Assembly (NCBI RefSeq): GCF_000685015.1
Contig: NZ_BAYA01000003.1
Coordinates: 186,001-250,000, forward strand
Direction: 5' to 3'
Source of the DNA: Paraburkholderia bannensis NBRC 103871
Lineage (GTDB): Bacteria; Pseudomonadota; Gammaproteobacteria; Burkholderiales; Burkholderiaceae
DNA: 64,000 bases
In this document: piece after piece, positions 43,959-52,926 of the stretch
Layout: each line of letters opens with the position of its first letter
How positions within the stretch are numbered: the stretch's first letter is position 1
The notes under the pieces: generated by a model
Seen by the model: only the letters and a program-made list of their open reading frames with translations
What the model was told of the DNA's origin: nothing
Database searches by the model: none
Program-made: the position numbers and the translations under genes

Positions 43959-44717
43959 CTAGGCCTTATCATCGAGTCGGGCGCGGGCAAAGAGTCGCGC
44001 CGCAACGATCCCGACTTCATATAAGGCGATCAGGGGTACCGCAAGCATCAACTGCGAAAACACATCCGGCGGCGTCACAACGGCGGAAACAACAAACGCC
44101 CCCACGACGACATAGGCCCGGTTCGCTCTTAACTGCGCGACCGTTACCAGACCGATCCGCACCAGCAGGACGACGCAGACCGGCACTTCGAACGTCACGC
44201 CGAACGCAACAAACATCGTCATCGCAAAGCCAAGGTACTTGTCGACATCGGTATTCATTGCCGCGCCCAATGGGGCGTTATAGTGGGCCATCACGCGCAG
44301 GATATTCGGGAACACCACGAAATAAGCGAATGCCATTCCAGCTAGAAACAGCGCGTAACTGCTGCACACAAGTGGCGCAATCAGCCTCTTTTCGTGCTGG
44401 TAAAGTCCGGGCGCGATAAACGCCCAGATCTGGTAGAGCACCAAAGGCAGCGCGATAATGAATGCAACCAGCAGCGTGACCTTCATCGGTGCAAAGAACG
44501 ACCCCGTCACGTCCGTGACGATCAGTTTCCCGTCATGCGGCAGGTTTTCCATCAGCGGCCGCGCGAGCAAGCGGAAAATATTCGGGGCCCAGTAAACCAG
44601 ACAAAGAAACGGCACCATCACCGCGATTCCCGCGCGCACGATCCGCGTGCGCAATTCGACGAGGTGCGAAACCAGCGATTCGGATTCGCGTTCAATAACG
44701 GACTGGATTTCGTTCAC
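43959..44717 (-). CDS. tatC: Twin-arginine translocase subunit TatC
   Basis: A 252-residue, six-helix membrane protein that recognises twin-arginine signal peptides and forms the core of the Tat export channel. Segments SLVSHLVELRTRIVRA and GSFFAPMKVTLLVAF, FVAFGVTFEVPVCVVLL and VVTPPDVFSQLMLAVPL are diagnostic. The start is GTG at 44717, whose GTGA overlaps the tatB stop by four bases. Last gene of a compact tatABC operon. Burkholderiaceae usually carry another tatABC near the histidine operon, so this set is probably auxiliary (inference). Confidence 0.95.
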   Translation of the reverse strand: MNEIQSVIERESESLVSHLVELRTRIVRAGIAVMVPFLCLVYWAPNIFRLLARPLMENLPHDGKLIVTDVTGSFFAPMKVTLLVAFIIALPLVLYQIWAFIAPGLYQHEKRLIAPLVCSSYALFLAGMAFAYFVVFPNILRVMAHYNAPLGAAMNTDVDKYLGFAMTMFVAFGVTFEVPVCVVLLVRIGLVTVAQLRANRAYVVVGAFVVSAVVTPPDVFSQLMLAVPLIALYEVGIVAARLFARARLDDKA

Positions 44718-45226
44718 GCGAAATCTCCCGGCGCGGCCATGGCTGGCGACAAGGCAGCACGCGCGGCATCGGACGCCACCTTGCGCCGCGGCGTCGAGGC
44801 CCGCTTGTACCACTGTGGTAACGCCACCTGCCTGCTGCGCCAGCGGCGGCGTCGGGCCAGCGTCTGCGCGATAACTTCATCATTTCGCACAGGCGGCGGT
44901 TCCCAACCGGGCGTCGCTACCGCCGACGGCAAGATTTCGGGCTTCACGACCGTATGAACGTTCGTGTCCGCTTCGATTCCGGCAACGCCCTCGCGAATCG
45001 ACGATTCCAGCAAACGCGCCGACGAAGCCACTTCTTGCGCGGCCTGTTTGATTTCCGCGAGTTCGATTTCACGCGTCACTTCTTCGCGCACGCTGGCGAT
45101 GTAGCGCTGCGCGCGCCCGAGCAGCGCACCGCTCGTGCGCGCGACACGGGGAAGCCGCTCAGGCCCGAGCACCACCAGCGACACGACGCCAATCACCGCC
45201 ATTTTGGACAGTGCAAAATCAAGCAT
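44714..45226 (-). CDS. tatB: Twin-arginine translocase subunit TatB
   Basis: A 170-residue protein with one N-terminal membrane helix (MLDFALSKMAVIGVVSLVVLGPERLPRVA region; the Gly-Pro-Glu-Arg-Leu-Pro hinge is the TatB hallmark), an amphipathic helix, and a long basic C-terminal tail (RRRRWRSRQ, RRKVASDAAR). It binds Tat substrates together with TatC. AGGAGTTCGGT precedes the ATG. The tail is less conserved than in housekeeping TatB proteins. Confidence 0.92.
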   Translation of the reverse strand: MLDFALSKMAVIGVVSLVVLGPERLPRVARTSGALLGRAQRYIASVREEVTREIELAEIKQAAQEVASSARLLESSIREGVAGIEADTNVHTVVKPEILPSAVATPGWEPPPVRNDEVIAQTLARRRRWRSRQVALPQWYKRASTPRRKVASDAARAALSPAMAAPGDFA

Positions 45227-45266
45227 ACCGAACTCCTGTGGCGCTTGTCGCGCGATCCATATGCGG

Positions 45267-45482
45267 TCACGACATCCGTGTCGCGGCGGCGTCCTCGCGC
45301 TGCGCATCGCCTGCCTCCGCCTTGATGGCTTCGGGCAGCGCATTGACTTCTTTCATTCCATCCTTGAAGCCCTTCACGGCGCCCCCCAGGTCGCCGCCGA
45401 TATTGCGCAGCTTTTTAGTGCCAAACACCAGCGACACGATAACCAGCACGATGATCCAATGCCAGATACTCAGGCTGCCCAT
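45267..45482 (-). CDS. tatA: Twin-arginine translocase subunit TatA
   Basis: A 71-residue protein: membrane helix ([15 protein letters not shown]), the [21 protein letters not shown] amphipathic hinge and a short acidic-basic tail. TatA oligomers form the transport pore. GGAGGC precedes the ATG. First gene of the operon; divergent from a receiver/hybrid-kinase pair 250 bases away. Confidence 0.94.
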   Translation of the reverse strand: MGSLSIWHWIIVLVIVSLVFGTKKLRNIGGDLGGAVKGFKDGMKEVNALPEAIKAEAGDAQREDAAATRMS

Positions 45483-45732
45483 AAAGCCTCCTTACGAAAA
45501 AGATTCGATATAGACCCTATTTGAAAGTGCGAGGGTTACCGCTTCGTTTCACGGCGTCACGCCTGCATTTCATTTGAAACACAGATTGCAGATCCACGGA
45601 CGCCCACCCCTCTGTTTCAAATGAAACGATCGGATAATTTCATGAAACAACCTTGCAATGACCGGCCATTTAAATCATGACCGGGCCCCGGCGAACCGGG
45701 TGCAATCGCAGGATCTCGACGGGGATTACAAT

Positions 45733-46128
45733 ATGGCCGGTTCAAGGAACATACTCGTGCTGGACAGCGACCTGGCCATGTTCGGCCTGGTTTCTCTCTG
45801 GCTTCAGGACTCGGGATACCGCGTCATGGATCGTCAGTGGCTTGGGTCTGCCGAAGATCATCATGCGAATGCGCCGGGCGCGATTGTCATCGACCTGAAT
45901 TGCCCGGAAACGCAGGCGCGCGACGAAATCGCCTCGCTCATTCGCGCCTTTCCGGGTACGCCGGTCGTGGCGACATCGGGCTATTTCCTTGTCGGCCCCG
46001 GTATGGAAGCCGAAACGGCGCGCCAGTTCGGTGTCGCCCGGGTGCTGGCCAAGCCTTTCCACGGTGCAGCTCTCGTCGCTGTGATCGACGATTTACTCCA
46101 CTACCGGCACCGGATTGCGCCGACATGA
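45733..46128 (+). CDS. Single-domain receiver (CheY-like) protein
   Basis: A 131-residue receiver domain without output domain. Asp54 in AIVIDLNCPE is the likely phosphoacceptor; Asp11 and Asp13 form the acid pocket (LVLDSDLA) and Lys in VLAKPF is present. The frame is open to 45658, but the ATG at 45733 is placed after GACGGGGA and gives a domain-start fit. Its stop overlaps the ATG of the hybrid kinase (ATGA), so the two proteins are probably partners in one phosphorelay. Confidence 0.8.
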   Translation: MAGSRNILVLDSDLAMFGLVSLWLQDSGYRVMDRQWLGSAEDHHANAPGAIVIDLNCPETQARDEIASLIRAFPGTPVVATSGYFLVGPGMEAETARQFGVARVLAKPFHGAALVAVIDDLLHYRHRIAPT

Positions 46129-48584
46129 AACCCACCGAGTTCACGAAGATCAAGATAGCCAGCAATCATTGGCGATGGCTCGTCCCGGTGGGTGCGTGCG
46201 TCATCGTGGTGTGCGTGTGTGTCGCCTCAGCCTGGGACAGCTGGCGTGCGAGAAACCTGGCGCTTGCGGGCAACGGCCGCGAACTCGCCAGTATCGCCAG
46301 TGCACTCGCCGAGCAGACCGCGCGTTCGCTGCAGGAAATCGAACTGATCCTGCGCCGCACGAGCGTGACCGCAACCGTGCCGCAACGCCGCCAGGCACCG
46401 GACAAATCGATTGAAGGTTTTCTGCAGCGCGAAGTCGCCGACGTTCCACAGATCCGCGAATTGAGCCTGTTCGATGCGGCCGGCAATCGTATTGCCAGTT
46501 CCCAGCCTGCTGGCCAGCCCGACATCGATATTGCGCCGCGCGCGTATTTCCGCGAGATCCAGCATGCGCCGCCCGGCGCGACAGTCATCAGCGGGCCGCT
46601 CAGGAGCCTCGCCGACAGCCAGCCCACCTTCGCCGTTGCGATCGGCATATGGGACGCTTCGGGGCATTTCCAGGGCGCTGTGCGGGCGCTCGTTGAAGAC
46701 AACTATTTCGAGCGCTTCTACCGCGAAATCGACCTGGGCCGCGGCACGCTGATCAAACTCTCGCTCGACGACGGCACGCCCGTTGTGGCCTTCTCACGCG
46801 AGCCCGATGGCGTCCGCGCCGCAGACCTTCAGTCTGCGCATCGCGCCGTCAGCGGTTTTCCGCTTGGCGTAACCGTATCGCGCGATCGCCAGGTCGTCCT
46901 CGCGGACTGGCACGACAGCTTCATCAACGCGATCGTGCGCACCGGCTCCATCTCGCTGCTGGTCGCCGTGCTGGCGCTGGCGCTGACCCGGCAACTGCGT
47001 CGCCAGCAGACGCTCGCCGAACGCCTGCATTCCAGCGAACAACGCTGGCGAGCGGTCTTCGAAAATGCGCCAATAGGCGTCGTCGTTCTGCGAACCGCAG
47101 GCAGCTTCATCGCGAGTAACCCTGCATTTCAGCGCATGGTGGGCTACAGCGCATTCGAGCTCACTACGCGCAACGCCATCGATCTCGTCTATGGCGAAGA
47201 CGCAGCCGAGATTAAACAGCAGGTCGCCACGCTGATGCACGGCAATACCGTGACCACGCGCTTCGAAAGACGCTTTATGCATCGTGACGGCAGCATTATC
47301 TGGGCCGACGTCAGCGTCGCGCGGGTATCCTCGGCGGAATATCGACTCGAACACTCCTCGCAAGAACACGAGGATGTGCTGGTGGCGACGCTCGAAGACG
47401 TGACGCAACGCCGGCTCTCGGAAATCGAGCGCAGCCGCCTGGAGGCGCAACTCATGCAGGCGCAGAAACTCGAAGCATTGGGGACCTTCGCAGGTGGCAT
47501 CGCCCACGACTTCAATAACATCCTGGGCGCGATCCTCGGTTACGGCGAGCGCGCCCTCAATGCATCAAACACGCAGGCGCCCGAGCATCGCTACATCGAA
47601 CAGGTCATGAATGCAGGCAACCGCGCCCGCAGCCTGGTCGAACGCATCCTGACCTTTAGCCGCAGCGGCATGGTTGCGCGCCTGCCCGTGCGTCTCTCGC
47701 CCATCGTCGCGGAAACCATCGAACTACTTGAAGCGCGTCTGCCTGCTGGCATCGCAATCGCCCTGAAATTGCAGGCGGGCGACGTCGTCGTGATGGGTGA
47801 CACGACGCACCTCCATCAGGTTGTGATGAATCTCTGCAGCAACGCGCTGCTTGCGATGCCGCATGGCGGCACGCTCACCGTCACGCTCGAACACGCGTAC
47901 ATAGAAACGGCGGCGAGCCTCACCAGTGGGCCGATCGTTGCGGGCGACTATGTCAAACTTGGCGTGGCCGACACCGGCGCGGGCATGAGCCCGGACTTGA
48001 TCGAGCGGATTTTCAATCCGTTCTTCACCACACGCAAAGCGGGTGAAGGCACGGGATTGGGCCTGTCGCTGGTCGACAGCATCGTGCGCGAATACGGCGG
48101 CGCGGTGTCCGTCACCAGCGCGCCTGGCCAGGGAAGCCGGTTCGACGTGTATTTACCTCTAAGCACTGAATTGGCTCACGACGTCGTCCGCGAACCTGCC
48201 ATGCTGCCCCACGGCGACGGCCAGGTGGTGCTCGTTGTCGACGACGAAGCCGCCCTCGTCAGTCTCGCGGAAGAACTGCTCGCCGAACTCGGTTACGAGC
48301 CGGTGGGCTTTCAATCGAGCAGCGCCGCATGGGAAGCGTTTGCGCACCACCCTGAACGCTTCGACGCCGTGATGACCGACCAGACGATGCCCGACATGAG
48401 CGGGCTGCAACTCGCCGCGCACATACTGCGCATTCGCCCTGCGATTCCGGTGTTCCTGTGCAGCGGCTATGGCACGCCAGAACTCGAAAAGCAGGCCATC
48501 GAGGCCGGCGTGCGGATGCTGCTGCGAAAGCCGCTTCAGCAAATCGACATTGCACGCGCCTTGAATCAGGTTCTTGCAACCTGA
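46125..48584 (+). CDS. Hybrid sensor histidine kinase with periplasmic sensor, PAS and receiver domains
   Basis: An 819-residue membrane kinase. Membrane helices lie near 19-38 and 272-290; between them is a ~230-residue dCache-like periplasmic sensor (SLFDAAGNRIASSQPAG, YFREIQHAPPGATVISGP, GHFQGAVRALV). A PAS domain follows (about 305-425, RWRAVFENAPIGVVVL), then the H-box GGIAHDFNNILGAI with His461 and the ATPase domain. The C-terminal receiver (from about 697, VVLVVDDEA, AVMTDQTMPDMSGL) would take the phosphate. Class I NtrB-like kinases often sense small organic acids. Target regulator unknown; the upstream receiver is a candidate. Confidence 0.9.
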   Translation: MKPTEFTKIKIASNHWRWLVPVGACVIVVCVCVASAWDSWRARNLALAGNGRELASIASALAEQTARSLQEIELILRRTSVTATVPQRRQAPDKSIEGFLQREVADVPQIRELSLFDAAGNRIASSQPAGQPDIDIAPRAYFREIQHAPPGATVISGPLRSLADSQPTFAVAIGIWDASGHFQGAVRALVEDNYFERFYREIDLGRGTLIKLSLDDGTPVVAFSREPDGVRAADLQSAHRAVSGFPLGVTVSRDRQVVLADWHDSFINAIVRTGSISLLVAVLALALTRQLRRQQTLAERLHSSEQRWRAVFENAPIGVVVLRTAGSFIASNPAFQRMVGYSAFELTTRNAIDLVYGEDAAEIKQQVATLMHGNTVTTRFERRFMHRDGSIIWADVSVARVSSAEYRLEHSSQEHEDVLVATLEDVTQRRLSEIERSRLEAQLMQAQKLEALGTFAGGIAHDFNNILGAILGYGERALNASNTQAPEHRYIEQVMNAGNRARSLVERILTFSRSGMVARLPVRLSPIVAETIELLEARLPAGIAIALKLQAGDVVVMGDTTHLHQVVMNLCSNALLAMPHGGTLTVTLEHAYIETAASLTSGPIVAGDYVKLGVADTGAGMSPDLIERIFNPFFTTRKAGEGTGLGLSLVDSIVREYGGAVSVTSAPGQGSRFDVYLPLSTELAHDVVREPAMLPHGDGQVVLVVDDEAALVSLAEELLAELGYEPVGFQSSSAAWEAFAHHPERFDAVMTDQTMPDMSGLQLAAHILRIRPAIPVFLCSGYGTPELEKQAIEAGVRMLLRKPLQQIDIARALNQVLAT

Positions 48585-48598
48585 AAGCACCGCTTGAG

Positions 48599-48883
48599 CT
48601 ATTGCTGCGCCGCGATCGAGCTACGGCAATCGCGCGCATATTCGCGTGCAAGCCGGTGTTGTGCAGTCATCAAGTCCTGCGGATATTCGTTGTCGTCATC
48701 GGACGGTTGATATCCCACGGCTTCCAGCTCTCCCAGCTCCTGCTCCAGCTGGGCATGCGTCACCTCTTTTTTCAGTGGCTTGAAGGGATAGTCGTTGCAC
48801 TGCTGAGGGGTCAGGTGAGGCGCAGCCACGGCAGAGGCGCTCACGGCAAGGAACGTCAGGGATACCAGGTATTTGAGTTTCAT
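48599..48883 (-). CDS. DUF4148 family secreted protein
   Basis: A 94-residue protein with a signal peptide (MKLKYLVSLTFLAVSASAVAA) and the DUF4148 pattern: a Thr-Arg-like pre-helix, ELEAVGYQPSDDDNEYPQDLM and an Ala/Arg-rich helix. This family is plentiful in Burkholderia and has no known function. The ATG at 48883 is preferred to one nine codons earlier because it starts the signal peptide cleanly. It ends 14 bases from the convergent kinase gene end. Confidence 0.82.
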   Translation of the reverse strand: MKLKYLVSLTFLAVSASAVAAPHLTPQQCNDYPFKPLKKEVTHAQLEQELGELEAVGYQPSDDDNEYPQDLMTAQHRLAREYARDCRSSIAAQQ

Positions 48884-49094
48884 GGTTTCATTCCGAATAG
48901 TTGACGACATGAATCGTAGTCCTGGACTCGATTTTTATTGCTTTTAAAATCGTGAAATAGTTTTCATCCCGAATACTGGGCGAGGAGACATTAAATAAGT
49001 TTTCATCGACGGAAATTCGCCAGCCCGCATCGTCTGGATACCATTTCGTTTCCAGACAACGCCAGCGCCGGCTTCCGGCTATCCGAGGGATCCA

Positions 49095-49574
49095 ATGACG
49101 AAGACTCCAGAGACCGTCTTGCCGCTGCCTGCGGCGAGCGCCGATGCACTCTCGCTGCGCTATCACGTCTCGCTTGAGGCGATGCGCACGGGCCGGGGTT
49201 GGCTCGGTGCGGCGCAGGCGCTGACTACTTTGATGTTCGTGACCAGTTTCCTTGCGGAGGCCGGTTACGGACGCTTGACGCATGCCGATGTGCTCGGGTG
49301 CCAGAATGCGCTCTCCGCCGCGTTGCGCGACGGCCTGGCCGGTAAAGGCTGGGGATTTTCTCCGGAAGGCATCGAAAACTACAAGACCCTCGTCACCGTG
49401 CACGATTTCCAGTTGAGCATCGCCCCCATCCGCGCCATCAAGATTGCGGGAAAGCGGCTGCAACAGGTCAATGCAATCGTCACCCAGCAACTGAGTGCCG
49501 GGCGACGCCGCGCTGAATTCAGCCAGGACAAGCTGCAATTCGGCAGTTTCAAATGGAGCAAGATCGCGCGTTGA
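49095..49574 (+). CDS. Hypothetical protein of unknown family
   Basis: A 159-residue soluble protein without a signal peptide. Hydrophobic residues are spread in helical patterns (LSLRYHVSLEAM, AAQALTTLMFVTSFLAEAGY, ADVLGCQNALSAALRD). The C-terminal part is basic (AGRRRAEFSQDKLQFGSFKWSKIAR). Codon bias is as in real genes. It runs into the convergent degenerate regulator gene 21 bases on. I do not recognise it; it could be small-molecule binding or DNA-associated but nothing shows that. Confidence 0.7.
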   Translation: MTKTPETVLPLPAASADALSLRYHVSLEAMRTGRGWLGAAQALTTLMFVTSFLAEAGYGRLTHADVLGCQNALSAALRDGLAGKGWGFSPEGIENYKTLVTVHDFQLSIAPIRAIKIAGKRLQQVNAIVTQQLSAGRRRAEFSQDKLQFGSFKWSKIAR

Positions 49575-49595
49575 TCTGCGAATGCGGCCTGGCGC

Positions 49596-50342
49596 TCACA
49601 CGTATGCGCGATGCGCCATCGTCGTGCTTTCGGCGCGAAAAGGCAGAGCTGGGGATTCACGGCGATGGGCAAGCCTGTATCCGCACGCCTGCTCCGTCAC
49701 GATGGCGACGTCCGGAAGGCGGCCCTGAATCTTGCGCCTCAGTCGCCAGATAAGCGGTGGAATAGTGGCGATATCGCTTTCGTCTTCGTCGCACCACGCG
49801 TAGCGCAGTATCTGCTCGTGCTTGACGGGCGATTCGAAATGCCTGAGCAGGCATTCGAGTACCAGAAATTCGCGTTTCGTGACCGCCAGTCTGGCCGCAC
49901 CATCCACCAGTTCGCGAGTCTGCGTGTCGAGCCTCAAGCGTGGTTCGCTGTCATGCGCGCCGCGTCGGCCGTGCGTTGCCGAGCGATGCAGGGCCAGGAT
50001 CTTTTCGTGCATGTTGACGAACGACCATGGTTTCGCAAAGCACATATCGATACCGCTCCTCAGAAAAGCCGCCCGTTCTGCTGCGGAACTCTCCCTCACG
50101 ACGAGCGCGAATATGGCGTCCGGCGACACCTGGCGGATATCGCTGACGACCTCACTTAACCCCGCCAATGGCGCCGACGCCTGCGGCACGATCATCACCA
50201 CATCGAATGTTTCTTCCTGAGCGCCGCGAATCCCAGCAGCAAAATTCGTGCTCCACAGGACACTATGCGCACTCTCGCGCAGTGCCTTGCAGAGCCATTC
50301 CGATTCGGGCGTGTTTGGGCCGATAAAAAGAATGCGCATCAT
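49596..50342 (-). CDS. Response-regulator-like protein with a degenerate receiver
   Basis: A 248-residue protein with OmpR-type layout: receiver (residues 1-118) and winged helix (about 135-225, LTVTKREFLVLECLLRHF-like segment and PPLIWRLRRKIQ). The receiver lacks the phosphoacceptor: the position of the usual Asp in the third strand is Val52 (FDVVMIVPQ), and the acid pocket near the N-terminus (FIGPN) is lost, though Lys is kept in CFAKPW. Such proteins act without phosphorylation or with another input. Two ATG codons start the frame (50342 and 50339). The partner and targets are unknown. Confidence 0.8.
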   Translation of the reverse strand: MMRILFIGPNTPESEWLCKALRESAHSVLWSTNFAAGIRGAQEETFDVVMIVPQASAPLAGLSEVVSDIRQVSPDAIFALVVRESSAAERAAFLRSGIDMCFAKPWSFVNMHEKILALHRSATHGRRGAHDSEPRLRLDTQTRELVDGAARLAVTKREFLVLECLLRHFESPVKHEQILRYAWCDEDESDIATIPPLIWRLRRKIQGRLPDVAIVTEQACGYRLAHRRESPALPFRAESTTMAHRAYV

Positions 50343-50630
50343 GGTTCTCCGCTTCGACGATCAATCGGGTACATAGCCGACGCCGCGCACGGCGCGTATC
50401 GACGTAGCTGTGGAGTTTCGTCATTGCCAGTTGCGCATTGATTGCATAAACGCGCCCCTGCGTTACAGATGTAATGCCAGGGAATTCCGGGTAGCGAAAA
50501 TGAACATTCTTCAATCTTGCGAACATGGCCGTTCGCGGACGGGTCTTCTATGCTGCGGCGTGCAAGTTCGACGTACCGATCGCCCCGATTCGACACGAGG
50601 CGATTGCTCCAGAATTCGAGGCCAATTACC

Positions 50631-51590
50631 GTGAAAAATGCAACACTACGTCAGCTCAAGACTTTCGAAACCGTTGCTCGACGTTTGAGCTTCTCGCGCG
50701 CAGCAATCGAGCTGCATCTTTCCCAGCCCGCAGTGTCGACCCAGATAAAGAACCTGGAGGAGCACGCCGGTGTGGCCTTATTCGAACAATTGGGAAAGAA
50801 AATCTTTCTGACCGACGCGGGCAAGGAAATGGCGCGGCATGCTCGCGAAATCATCGACCGGTTCAACCAGGTTGAACAGATTCTTGCGCAGATGAAGGGG
50901 CGCTCAGGAGCATGCCTCAAGATCGGTGTGGTGACGGCTTGCGGCTACTTCTTTCCGCGCCTGATTGCCGAATTCCGGCGGCGCAACGAGGGCGCGAAGC
51001 TGGAATTGAAGGTCGGAAACCGGGACGAATTGCTACGCTTGCTGGAAGCGAATGAAATCGATCTTGCCATCATGTCCGAAACGCCGACCAACAGCCGCAT
51101 GGCCGTTGAGTGCTTCGCACCGCAGCCATTCGTGGTGATCGCGGCCGCCGACCATCCGCTCGCGCGCCAGCCACGGATCTTGCGCGCGGAACTTGGCGGC
51201 GAGCGTTTCGTGCTGCGCGAGCAAGGTTCCGATACGCGCTCGGCAATGGAAAGCAGCATGCCGGACGTGCTCGACTCGCTGACCGACACAACCGAAATCC
51301 CCAACACCGAAGCCATCAAACAGGCCGTCATGGCCGGACTTGGCATCAGCTTCCTGCCGGCTTCCGCAATCGAGCTGGAAGTACGTGCGCAGATGCTGGC
51401 CGTACTCGATGTCGTCGGGCTGCCGGTCATCCGCCAATTGAAAATCGCGCGAATGACAGGTAAGTCGCTGTCGCCCGTCGCGCAGGCGTTCAGGTCTTTT
51501 CTGCTGGAAGAAGGCGCCGCGCTCATTGCCCGTCCGACTGTGGGTCGATACGCAACGCTCCCTGCCTTGCAGGTCGCAGCCGCAGCCTGA
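50631..51590 (+). CDS. LysR-family regulator (CbbR/CysB-like start)
   Basis: A 319-residue LysR-type protein. GTG start at 50631 gives MKNATLRQLKTFETVARRLSFSRAA, with the helix-turn-helix near residues 15-45 (LSQPAVSTQIKNLEEHAG). The effector domain covers 95-300. It is convergent with the oxalate decarboxylase gene and divergent from nothing close; the degenerate regulator is upstream in the opposite direction. The start was chosen by the domain fit; the longer frame is mostly arginine-rich. Targets not evident. Confidence 0.88.
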   Translation: MKNATLRQLKTFETVARRLSFSRAAIELHLSQPAVSTQIKNLEEHAGVALFEQLGKKIFLTDAGKEMARHAREIIDRFNQVEQILAQMKGRSGACLKIGVVTACGYFFPRLIAEFRRRNEGAKLELKVGNRDELLRLLEANEIDLAIMSETPTNSRMAVECFAPQPFVVIAAADHPLARQPRILRAELGGERFVLREQGSDTRSAMESSMPDVLDSLTDTTEIPNTEAIKQAVMAGLGISFLPASAIELEVRAQMLAVLDVVGLPVIRQLKIARMTGKSLSPVAQAFRSFLLEEGAALIARPTVGRYATLPALQVAAAA

Positions 51591-51618
51591 ATCAACCCCG
51601 GCTACCGGCGGCGTTCAA

Positions 51619-51650
51619 ACGCCCACTCCCTTTTTACAGGGCGTGGGCGT
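51619..51650. terminator. Terminator between the LysR gene and the oxalate decarboxylase gene
   Basis: ACGCCCAC-T-CCCT pairs with AGGG-C-GTGGGCGT around TTTTAC, one mismatch. It sits between two convergent genes. Confidence 0.6.
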
Positions 51651-51669
51651 CATTCAATGCATCAAGACA

Positions 51670-52926
51670 TCACGCCGGCAGAACATCGGGCCGATTGTTC
51701 GGGAAGCGCTTGAGCACGTCTTCCGTGATGTTCAGATGCTCCATGACCAGCTTCGGCGGCGTGTGCGTGAGCCAGTCGGACAGCGAGACTTCGGCGAAAT
51801 GATCGGCCTTGAAGACCTCGATCATGATGATATCCGTGTCGCCGGTATTTTCGATGTAGTGGCCAAGACTCTTCTTCACGTAGCCAATATCGCCTGCACG
51901 GAAATCCGCCGTGGCGGCCTTCGGGCCCGTATCGAACACCGTCATGCGGCCTTCGCCCTGGATCCAGTATTGCCATTCGTCCGCGTTCGGGTGCCAGTGA
52001 AGTTCGCGCAGCCCGCCCGGTTTGATCGTCACCATCGCAGCGGCGATGTTGGTGGACACCTTGAAGTTGCGGCTGTCTGCAATACGCACTGTGCCGCCCT
52101 TCGTTTCCTTGAACGGCTTCATGGAGCCGAGCGAGAACACGAACGGGAAATCCGGTGCGCCGAGCGGCGACTTGACCGCTGCCTGCGCCGCCGCGAGCGG
52201 GCCGGGATCGTCGCCCTGGAAAATCCACAGGTTGTCGGTCGGAATATTCCTGAACGCGTCCTGCGGCACGTTGAAGTTCGCCGCGAGCACTTCGGGCGGC
52301 GTATGTGCGATCCAGTCGGTCACCAGCAGCGTATTGAATTCGGATGACTTACCGTTATCGAAGGCGATCATGAATTCGGCGCCCGTCGGCCCCAGACCTT
52401 GCAGCGAGTGCGGCAGTCCCGGCGGGAAATACCAGAGATCGCCCTTCTTCACATCGGCGACCTGGCAGCGGCCCTGCTCGTCCAGAATCGTGATGCGGCA
52501 TTCGCCTTCGAGCATGATGGCCCACTCGGCCTGCTGGTGCCAGTGCATCTCGCGAATGCCGTTCTGCGACAGGCGCATATTGACGCCTGCGATGTCTTCC
52601 GAAATGGCGAAGTCGTTCTGCGTGACTTCGCGCGCCCAGCCGCCATTCTGATAGCGCTTATGGGCATTATTGAACGAGGCCCAGAAGAGATCCATGCCGT
52701 TGATATCGGTCGCAGGCGGATTCTGGAAATCGGGAAATTCGTTGGCCAGCGTCGGGTTCTGCGGCCCCGGATCGTCGAGGCTGGTAGGACTTTTAGCGTT
52801 GATCCGGCCTTCCGGCGGACGATCCGGATTGCCGAACGTCGCGGCTTTGGCAGTCGCGGCAACACCAAGCGCTGCGGCGCCCGCCGCGGCGCCTACCAGC
52901 ATTTTTCGTCGGGACAAATCGGTCAT
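51670..52926 (-). CDS. oxdC: Tat-exported oxalate decarboxylase (bicupin)
   Basis: A 418-residue bicupin. The N-terminus MTDLSRRKMLVGAAAGAAAL is a twin-arginine signal (Arg6-Arg7), so export should use Tat. Each cupin carries the full Mn(II) set: His128, His130, Glu134, His173 and His310, His312, Glu317, His356. It turns oxalate into formate and CO2 in the periplasm, which raises local pH. The lid over the N-terminal site reads SEFNT (195-199) where Bacillus OxdC has SENST; the Glu is kept. CCAGGAGCTATCC precedes the ATG at 52926. Promoter region is unusually AT-rich. Confidence 0.93.
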   Translation of the reverse strand: MTDLSRRKMLVGAAAGAAALGVAATAKAATFGNPDRPPEGRINAKSPTSLDDPGPQNPTLANEFPDFQNPPATDINGMDLFWASFNNAHKRYQNGGWAREVTQNDFAISEDIAGVNMRLSQNGIREMHWHQQAEWAIMLEGECRITILDEQGRCQVADVKKGDLWYFPPGLPHSLQGLGPTGAEFMIAFDNGKSSEFNTLLVTDWIAHTPPEVLAANFNVPQDAFRNIPTDNLWIFQGDDPGPLAAAQAAVKSPLGAPDFPFVFSLGSMKPFKETKGGTVRIADSRNFKVSTNIAAAMVTIKPGGLRELHWHPNADEWQYWIQGEGRMTVFDTGPKAATADFRAGDIGYVKKSLGHYIENTGDTDIIMIEVFKADHFAEVSLSDWLTHTPPKLVMEHLNITEDVLKRFPNNRPDVLPA

